From positions 24,209-88,208 of the forward strand of contig JAEWOG010000020.1 in assembly GCA_023460975.1 (NCBI GenBank): 64,000 nucleotides of DNA, written 5' to 3'. Positions within the stretch are counted from its first letter, which is position 1, and every line of letters starts with the position of its first letter. Shown piece after piece: positions 58,391 through 64,000 of the stretch. The notes beneath the pieces were generated by a model. That model saw only the letters and a list, made by a program, of their open reading frames with translations. It was not told where the DNA came from and did not search any database. The stretch comes from Actinomycetes bacterium. GTDB lineage: Bacteria > Actinomycetota > Actinomycetes > Propionibacteriales > Nocardioidaceae. Position numbers and translations under genes: made by a program.

Positions 58391-58738
58391 GCTTCGCGTC
58401 TCGACGTCATGAACCGGCTGGGCCGGGCCATGGCGGACCCGACGCGCTCCCGGATCCTGATGACCCTGCTGGACGGGCCGAGCTACCCGGCCGTGCTCTC
58501 GCGCGAGCTGGAGCTGACCCGGTCGAACGTGTCGAACCATCTGACCTGTCTGCGCGACTGCGGGATCGTGGTCGCCGAGCCCGAGGGTCGGCAGACGCGC
58601 TACGAGATCGCCGACCCGCACCTCGCGGCGGCGCTCACGGCGCTGGTGGACGTGACGCTGGCCGTGGACGAGCACGCGCCGTGCGTGGATGCCGAGTGCA
58701 CGGTGCCGGGCTGCTGCGGGACGGGAGCGGGCGCGTGA
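58379..58738 (+). CDS. cmtR: Cd(II)/Pb(II)-sensing ArsR/SmtB-family repressor CmtR
   Basis: A 119-residue repressor highly similar in pattern to M. tuberculosis CmtR. The metal ligands are at the same numbers: Cys57 and Cys61 in HLTCLRDCG, and Cys102 in HAPCVDAE. The recognition helix is ELTRSNVSNHL. It should release DNA on binding Cd or Pb. It overlaps the P-type ATPase gene (GTGA). The C-terminus has extra cysteines (AECTVPGCCG), which may add metal binding. Confidence 0.9.
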   Translation: MLTIASRLDVMNRLGRAMADPTRSRILMTLLDGPSYPAVLSRELELTRSNVSNHLTCLRDCGIVVAEPEGRQTRYEIADPHLAAALTALVDVTLAVDEHAPCVDAECTVPGCCGTGAGA

Positions 58739-60648
58739 GCGCGGCGTGCGGCTGCGACGAGCCGGAGACCCGGGTCGGCGAGGAGGCCGAGGAGGAGCGG
58801 GAGCGTCCGTGGTGGCGCGATCGCGGGATCATGGTCCCGGTGTTCTCCGGCGTCGCCTTCGGCACGGGCCTGGTCCTGGAATGGACGGGTGCGGAGGTCC
58901 CGGCGCTGGTGGCGTTCTGGATCGGCCTGCTGCTGGGTGCGTCGACGTTCACGCCCGGCGCGATCCGCAAGCTGTTCAAGGGCAAGCTGGGCATCGGGCT
59001 GCTGATGACGATCAGCGCGGTGGGCGCGGTCATCCTCGGCTACGTCGAGGAGGCCGCCGCCTTGGCGTTCCTGTACTCCATCGCCGAGGCGCTGGAGGAC
59101 AAGGCGATGGACCGCGCCCGTGGCGGGCTGCGGGCGCTGCTCAAGCTGGTCCCGGAGACCGCGACCATCCGGCGGGATGGCGCGTCCGTGGAGGTCGCCA
59201 CGAAGGATCTGGCCGTTGGTCAGCTGATGCTCGTGCGTCCGGGTGAGCGGATCGCGACCGACGGGATCGTCCGCACGGGCCGGTCGAGCCTGGACACCTC
59301 GGCGATCACCGGGGAGTCGATCCCGGTGGAGGTCGAGCCCGGCGACGCGGTGTCGGCCGGGGCGATCAACACCGCCGGTGCCCTGGAGGTCGAGACGACC
59401 GCGGCGGGCACGGACAACTCGCTGACCACGATCGTGGAGCTGGTCGAGCAGGCGCAGGCCGAGAAGGGGGACCGTGCCCGCCTGGCCGACCGCATCGCCC
59501 GGCCGCTCGTGCCCGGCGTGCTGATCCTCGCTGCCCTCGTCGCGATCATCGGCTCGCTGCTGGGCGACCCGGAGCTGTGGATCACCCGCGCCCTCGTGGT
59601 GCTCGTCGCCGCGTCGCCGTGCGCGCTGGCGATCTCCGTCCCGCTGACCGTCGTCGCCGCGATCGGCTCGGCGAGCAAGTTCGGCGTGATCATCAAATCC
59701 GGCGCGGTCTTCGAACGGTTCGGCGTGATCCGCCACGTCGCCGTCGACAAGACCGGCACCCTCACCCGCAACGAGCCCGCCGTCACCGCCGTCCTCACCG
59801 CCGAGGGCGTGACCGAGGCGCAAGCCCTGGCCTGGGCGGCGTCGCTGGAGCAGCACAGCACCCACCCGCTGGCCGCCGCGATCACCGCCGCCGCCCCCGG
59901 AGCTCCCGCCGCCCTGGAGGTCACCGAGCAGGCCGGGCACGGCATCGAAGGCAGGATCGACGGGGCCAGGGTCACAGTCGGCAGCCCCCGCTGGCTCGAC
60001 GCCGGAACCCTCACCGACCAGGTGGAGGGCTTGGAGGAGCAGGGCATGACCGTCGTGATCGTGCACCGCGACGACGCCCCGGTCGCCGCGGTCGGTGTCC
60101 GCGACGAGCTGCGCCCCGAGGTCCCAGAGGTGGTCCGCACCCTCGCCGCCCAGGGCGTCGGGGTGACGATGCTCACCGGTGACAACGCCCGCACCGCCCA
60201 GGCGCTGGCCGCGCAGGCCGGGATCGACGACGTGCGCGCCGAGCTGCGTCCGGAGGACAAGGCCGCCGCGATCGCAGAGCTCGGTGCGAAGGGTTCGGTC
60301 GCGATGATCGGCGATGGCATCAACGACGCCCCCGCCTTGGCCGCCGCGGACATCGGCATCGCGATGGGCGCGACCGGCTCCGACGCCGCGATCGAGTCCG
60401 CCGACGTCGCCTTCACCGGCCACGACCTCCGGCTGCTGCCGCGCGCGTTCGACCATGCCCGTCGCGGCAGGCGCATCATCAACCAGAACATCATCCTGTC
60501 GCTGCTGATCATCGCCGCCCTGCTCCCGCTGGCCCTGTTCGGCGTGCTGGGGCTGGCCGCGGTGGTGCTGGTGCACGAGATCGCCGAGGTCGTCGTCATC
60601 CTCAACGGGCTCCGCGCGGCTCGGACCCGAAAAGAGCGGATCGCATGA
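58735..60648 (+). CDS. cadA: Heavy-metal P1B-type ATPase (Cd/Zn/Pb exporter)
   Basis: A 637-residue ATPase. It lacks a full N-terminal HMA domain, having only a short ACGCDE metal-binding tail. The actuator TSAITGES, membrane metal site ASPCALAIS, phosphorylation site DKTGTLT, HP-type motif QHSTHPLA and hinge GDGINDAPAL are all present. The C-terminal HEIAEVVVILNGLR is typical of Zn/Cd pumps. Under CmtR it should export Cd, Zn or Pb. The GTG start is coupled to cmtR, and the end to the thioredoxin-like gene (ATGA). Confidence 0.9.
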   Translation: MSAACGCDEPETRVGEEAEEERERPWWRDRGIMVPVFSGVAFGTGLVLEWTGAEVPALVAFWIGLLLGASTFTPGAIRKLFKGKLGIGLLMTISAVGAVILGYVEEAAALAFLYSIAEALEDKAMDRARGGLRALLKLVPETATIRRDGASVEVATKDLAVGQLMLVRPGERIATDGIVRTGRSSLDTSAITGESIPVEVEPGDAVSAGAINTAGALEVETTAAGTDNSLTTIVELVEQAQAEKGDRARLADRIARPLVPGVLILAALVAIIGSLLGDPELWITRALVVLVAASPCALAISVPLTVVAAIGSASKFGVIIKSGAVFERFGVIRHVAVDKTGTLTRNEPAVTAVLTAEGVTEAQALAWAASLEQHSTHPLAAAITAAAPGAPAALEVTEQAGHGIEGRIDGARVTVGSPRWLDAGTLTDQVEGLEEQGMTVVIVHRDDAPVAAVGVRDELRPEVPEVVRTLAAQGVGVTMLTGDNARTAQALAAQAGIDDVRAELRPEDKAAAIAELGAKGSVAMIGDGINDAPALAAADIGIAMGATGSDAAIESADVAFTGHDLRLLPRAFDHARRGRRIINQNIILSLLIIAALLPLALFGVLGLAAVVLVHEIAEVVVILNGLRAARTRKERIA

Positions 60649-60953
60649 AGGTCGAACTGTTGCACATCCTCGACTGCCCGAACACGGACATCGCCGAAGC
60701 CAACGCGCGTGCTGCGCTGGACGCTATCGGATTTGTGGACGTGGCCGTCGAACTGGTAGCCATCCGGACCGAGGCCGAAGCGACGAATTCTCCGTTCGGA
60801 GGATCACCCACGCTCCTCGTCGACGGCGTCGACCTGTTCCCGACCGCACCGGTCCGCTCGCTCGCGTGCCGCGTCTACTCGACGGAAAGCGGATTCGCCG
60901 GAGCGCCCACGCCGGAGCAGATCGAAGCAGCGCTGCGAGGCGCTTCTCGATAG
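60645..60953 (+). CDS. Small thioredoxin-like DF-family protein
   Basis: A 102-residue thioredoxin-fold protein starting MKVELLHILDCPNT, with one conserved cysteine at residue 11. A cis-Pro loop is in GGSPTLLVDGVDLF. Such proteins occur in metal-resistance operons and sometimes carry selenocysteine at the Cys position. It may handle metal-thiol or redox chemistry for the P-type ATPase, to which it is translationally coupled. Function inferred. Confidence 0.75.
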   Translation: MKVELLHILDCPNTDIAEANARAALDAIGFVDVAVELVAIRTEAEATNSPFGGSPTLLVDGVDLFPTAPVRSLACRVYSTESGFAGAPTPEQIEAALRGASR

Positions 60954-61040
60954 AGCGACAACCACTGGGGACGCAATTAGCGGGCCACACCCGCGGCACA
61001 ACGATGTTCCCCGCATGGATTGAGCTCCCTCAAGAGCATG

Positions 61041-61073
61041 GGAGGGGCAAGCGCCGATGTTGCTTGCCCCTCC
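61041..61073. terminator. Bidirectional terminator between convergent metal operons
   Basis: Perfect 12-base arms (GGAGGGGCAAGC and complement) with a nine-base loop, between the thioredoxin-like gene and arsC. Confidence 0.75.
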
Positions 61074-61088
61074 GGCGCTCACACTCCC

Positions 61089-61493
61089 TCAGACGAGCAG
61101 CTCTGCCAAGAGCGCTTCGATGCGCCCCTTGATCTCGTCGCGGATCGGGCGCACCGCCTCGATGCCCTGTCCGGCGGGGTCGTCGAGCTTCCAGTCCTCG
61201 TACCGCTTGCCCGGGAAGAACGGGCAGGCGTCGCCGCAGCCCATCGTGATCACCACGTCGGAGGCCTGCACCGCCTCGGTGGTGAGCACCTTCGGCTGCT
61301 CGGCGGTGATGTCAATCCCTTCCTCGCGCATGGCTTCGACGGCCACGGGGTTGATCTGCTCGGCGGGCATGGACCCGGCCGAGCGGACCTCGATGCGGCC
61401 TGCGGCGAGGTGGCGGAGGTAGCCGGCGGCCATCTGGGAGCGGCCGGCGTTGTGGACGCAGACGAACAGGACAGAGGGCTGCTGAACGGTCAT
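61089..61493 (-). CDS. arsC: Arsenate reductase, LMW-phosphatase type
   Basis: A 134-residue protein. The P-loop is VCVHNAGRS (Cys12, Arg18), a second cysteine region is TMGCGDACPFFPG, and the Asp is in DDPAGQG. It reduces arsenate to arsenite, using thioredoxin or mycothiol-dependent chemistry. It is last in the minus-strand arsR-acr3-arsRC-arsC operon, 15 bases after the fusion gene. Confidence 0.92.
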   Translation of the reverse strand: MTVQQPSVLFVCVHNAGRSQMAAGYLRHLAAGRIEVRSAGSMPAEQINPVAVEAMREEGIDITAEQPKVLTTEAVQASDVVITMGCGDACPFFPGKRYEDWKLDDPAGQGIEAVRPIRDEIKGRIEALLAELLV

Positions 61494-61508
61494 GATCTTT
61501 GGCTTCTT

Positions 61509-62510
61509 TCAGTCGGTGAGGGTCGCGAGGAGGGCGCGGACGCGGGACTCGATGTCGTGTCGGATCGCGTCGACCCCTTGCGGGGAGGCGAGGGCGGGGT
61601 CGCCGACGGCCCAATCCTCGTAGCGGACACCCGGGATGATCGGGCACACGTCGCCGCAGCCCATCGTTACCACAACGTCCGCGGCGCGGACGGCGTCGTC
61701 GGTCAGCGGCTTCGGGAACGCATCCCGAGCCTCCTGCTCGCCTTCGATCTCGACGAGCAGGGAGCGCACGTGCGGGTGCAGGTCCGATGCCGGGGTCGAG
61801 CCTGCGGAGCGGGCGATCACTCGGCCGTCGGCGAGCTGGTTGACGATGGCGGCGGCGAGCTGGGAACGGCCCGCGTTCTGCACGCACACGAACAGCACCT
61901 GCGGCACCCCCGAAGACCGATCCCGGGTGAGGTCGGCGAGGCGCTGGCGGGCGAAGCGCTCGGTCAGCGGGATCATGTGCTGCGTCAGCTTCGCCGACCG
62001 CACCAGGCCCGCGTAGGACTCGCGCACGATCGCGATCACGACGTCACGGTGCAGCCCGGTAAGCTCGTCGGCCAGTTCCTCGGCGAGCCGGGTCACGCGG
62101 GCGTCCATCTGCCGAAGCGCGTCAACTCGCGCCTGAGCGTCCTCCGGCTCGTCGGCGACTGCCGCTGGTGCGAACGCGTCGAGGAGGGCGGCGACGGCGC
62201 GCTGCTTGCCCGGCGCGATCCGGTACCAGACCCACGTACTGCGCCGCTCGGACCGCAGCATCCCGGTCTCCTTCAACACCTTCAGATGGTGGGAGACGGT
62301 CGGCTGGGACACGTCGGCGAGCTCCGCGAGATCGCACACGCAGGACTCGCCGCGTGGGTCGGTCGCGATCGCGGACAGCATCCGCAGCCGCAGCGGATCC
62401 GCGAGCGCCTTGAGCGCCCCGGCCACAGTCGCAGCTGCGTCGGCGCCGATCGCGTGCATCGCGGAGGGCGCGCACGCCTCGGCGTCGGGAAGGACAGCAG
62501 CGTCGGTCAT
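61509..62510 (-). CDS. ArsR-ArsC fusion protein
   Basis: A 333-residue fusion. Residues about 20-110 are an ArsR winged helix (SCVCDLAELADVSQPTVSHHLKVL) with Cys57 and Cys59 and a single N-terminal Cys13. Residues about 125-198 are a helical three-bundle linker (VTRLAEELADELTGLHRDV). Residues about 203-333 are a complete ArsC with P-loop FVCVQNAGRS (Cys209, Arg214) and TMGCGDVCPIIPG. It may sense arsenic and reduce arsenate in one chain. It overlaps acr3 (ATGA). Confidence 0.88.
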   Translation of the reverse strand: MTDAAVLPDAEACAPSAMHAIGADAAATVAGALKALADPLRLRMLSAIATDPRGESCVCDLAELADVSQPTVSHHLKVLKETGMLRSERRSTWVWYRIAPGKQRAVAALLDAFAPAAVADEPEDAQARVDALRQMDARVTRLAEELADELTGLHRDVVIAIVRESYAGLVRSAKLTQHMIPLTERFARQRLADLTRDRSSGVPQVLFVCVQNAGRSQLAAAIVNQLADGRVIARSAGSTPASDLHPHVRSLLVEIEGEQEARDAFPKPLTDDAVRAADVVVTMGCGDVCPIIPGVRYEDWAVGDPALASPQGVDAIRHDIESRVRALLATLTD

Positions 62511-63616
62511 GACGTCCTCGATTCGATCATGGATTCGGTGGTGTAGGGGTCGGTGCGGAACCAGGCTTTCGCCGCCCAGAGCGAGACGTAGACGAGCCCG
62601 ACCAACACGGGCACCTCGATGAGCGGGCCGACGACCCCCGCCAAGGCCTGCCCGGAGGCCGCGCCGAAGGTGCCGATGGCGACCGCGATGGCCAGTTCGA
62701 AGTTGTTCCCGGCCGCGGTGAACGCGAGCGTCGTCGATCGCGCGTAGCTCAGGCCGATGCCCTTGCCCAGCAGCAGCCCCGCGAACCACATCAGCCCGAA
62801 GTACACCAGCAAGGGAAGTGCGATCCGGGCGACGTCCATCGGCCGGGAGGTGACCTGTTCGCCTTGGAGGGCGAAGAGCAGCACGATGGTGAACAGCAGC
62901 CCGTACAGCGCCCACGGCCCGACCTTCGGAAGGAACGTCTCCTCGTACCAGTCGCGCCCCTTGCGCTTCTCGCCGATCCACCGCGAGGCGAACCCCGCGG
63001 CGAGGGGGACGCCGAGGAAGACGAGCACATTCAGCGCGATCTGCCAGACCGAGATCTCTAGCCCTTGCGTGTCCAGCCCCAGCCAGCCCGGCAGGACGGT
63101 GAGGTAGAACCAGCCCAGCAGGGAGAACGCAACGACCTGGAACACCGAGTTGATCGCCACCAGCACCGCGGTGGCCTCCCGGTCACCGCAGGCCAGGTCG
63201 TTCCAGATCACGACCATCGCGATACAGCGGGCGAGCCCGACGATGATCAGGCCGGTGCGGTACTCGGGCAGGTCGGGCAGCAGCAGCCAGGCCAGGGCGA
63301 ACATCAAGGCCGGGCCGAGCACCCAATTCAGGAACAGCGAGCTCAACAGCAGCTTGCGGTCCCCGGTGACGGTGTCGAGGCGGTCATAGCGCACCTTGGC
63401 CAGCACCGGGTACATCATGATCAGCAGTCCCAGGGCGATGGGCAGCGAAATGCCGTCGAGCTGAACGCTTTCCAAAGCGGTGTTCAGGCCCGGGGTCCAG
63501 CGGCCGAGCAGCAGGCCGGCGACCATGGCGACGCCGATCCACACCGGTAGGAACCGGTCCAGGGTGGACAGCTTCGCGACGATCGGCGCCGAAGTCGATG
63601 CGGCGGTCTCGGTCAT
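62507..63616 (-). CDS. acr3: ACR3-family arsenite efflux transporter
   Basis: A 369-residue membrane protein with about ten transmembrane segments. The conserved Acr3 cysteine is in LARCIAMVVIWNDLACGD, and the Glu of the transport site is in GNNFELAIAVAIGTFG. It expels arsenite using the proton motive force. It overlaps arsR upstream and the arsR-arsC fusion downstream by four bases each. Confidence 0.93.
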   Translation of the reverse strand: MTETAASTSAPIVAKLSTLDRFLPVWIGVAMVAGLLLGRWTPGLNTALESVQLDGISLPIALGLLIMMYPVLAKVRYDRLDTVTGDRKLLLSSLFLNWVLGPALMFALAWLLLPDLPEYRTGLIIVGLARCIAMVVIWNDLACGDREATAVLVAINSVFQVVAFSLLGWFYLTVLPGWLGLDTQGLEISVWQIALNVLVFLGVPLAAGFASRWIGEKRKGRDWYEETFLPKVGPWALYGLLFTIVLLFALQGEQVTSRPMDVARIALPLLVYFGLMWFAGLLLGKGIGLSYARSTTLAFTAAGNNFELAIAVAIGTFGAASGQALAGVVGPLIEVPVLVGLVYVSLWAAKAWFRTDPYTTESMIESRTS

Positions 63617-63984
63617 GCCGTTGCCTCCGCGAGCGTCGATGTGTTGAGGCCCAGCAGCACCGAGAGCTCGCCGAGGGCGGCCGGGACGACGGCGTAGTAG
63701 ACCCATGAGGCCCGGCGCTGCGAGGTCAGCAGGCCGGCGTCGCGCAGGACTTTCAGGTGGTGTGACTCCGTGGGTTGGGACACATCGATGCCACCGGAGA
63801 TGTCACAGACGCAGGCCTCACCGCCGGCATGGCTGGCGATGGCACTGAACAGCCGCAGCCGCACCGGGTCGGCGAGGGCCTTGAGCTTCTTGGCCACCTC
63901 CACCGCGGCCCGCTCGCTCAGCGGCTGGTTCAGCAGGGGCGCGGTGACACAACACGCATCGGTGACCTCGGGTGAGTTCGACAT
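63613..63984 (-). CDS. arsR: ArsR-family repressor, second copy
   Basis: A 123-residue repressor with vicinal Cys11-Cys12 and ACVCDIS (Cys58, Cys60), the same As(III)-site type as the arsR at 54283. The recognition helix is VSQPTESHHLKVL. It heads the acr3-arsRC-arsC operon. Its operator lies at the window edge, where CATCGATA is visible just upstream. Confidence 0.88.
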   Translation of the reverse strand: MSNSPEVTDACCVTAPLLNQPLSERAAVEVAKKLKALADPVRLRLFSAIASHAGGEACVCDISGGIDVSQPTESHHLKVLRDAGLLTSQRRASWVYYAVVPAALGELSVLLGLNTSTLAEATA

Positions 63985-64000
63985 TCATCGATATTGGCAG

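Noticed and set aside
1..64000. CRISPR arrays, rRNA genes or a replication origin
   Set aside because: No regularly spaced repeats, rRNA-like sequence or DnaA-box clusters were seen; the only regular repeats are the iterons of the IS and the short repeats near 49.9 kb.

Overview
This window is high-G+C actinobacterial chromosome, most likely from the Propionibacteriales (Nocardioides or Aeromicrobium type). The evidence is GTG starts, many leaderless -10 boxes, a CGAAC-N4-GTTCG SOS box, an LprG/P55-type lipoprotein-transporter pair, an inositol-type CDP-alcohol phosphotransferase, and a mycobacteria-like order of ruvCAB, yebC, pdxT, pdxS, pgsA, HIT protein and thrS. The genus is an inference.

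Left half, about 1-29 kb, is core genome. It holds a truncated acetyltransferase/acyl-CoA ligase, parC followed directly by lprG and a P55-like transporter, a beta-carbonic anhydrase, parE, a TetR regulator, a secreted SGNH hydrolase, the primary sigma factor, an HhH-GPD repair protein, ruvCAB behind an SOS box, yebC, both pyridoxal-phosphate synthase subunits with a divergent MocR-type regulator, pgsA, an inositol-monophosphatase-family protein, a HIT protein and thrS.

From 29.2 to 39.5 kb lies a tightly overlapping minus-strand nitrate/nitrite assimilation operon: narK, molybdopterin nitrate reductase, FAD/[2Fe-2S] electron-transfer subunit, nirB, nirD, a HemD-winged-helix fusion, a CbiX/SirB chelatase and a GNAT. 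It supplies transport, both reductions, and siroheme for NirB. A GlnR-like box precedes narK. A secreted cholesterol-oxidase-like GMC enzyme follows.

From 41.5 to 53.7 kb the sequence is patchy and mobile: a secreted or membrane-anchored vWA/Ca-repeat protein with a probable nuclease toxin tip, a broken CHAP-like gene cut by an IS481-family element with three-fold iterated ends, a possible ISL3 remnant, a GlxA-type regulator with a divergent monooxygenase, a 3' fragment of tRNA-Thr, and a three-gene recombinase module (tyrosine integrase, HTH protein, zinc-ribbon integrase-like protein).

From 53.7 kb to the right edge is a metal-resistance block. One arm has arsR, an ArsN-like acetyltransferase, two flavoproteins and an MFS transporter. 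A second has cmtR, a Cd/Zn P-type ATPase and a thioredoxin-like protein. A third, reading from the right edge, has arsR, acr3, an arsR-arsC fusion and arsC. The tRNA fragment followed by its terminator suggests that the block from about 48.8 kb rightwards is a genomic island inserted at a tRNA-Thr gene.
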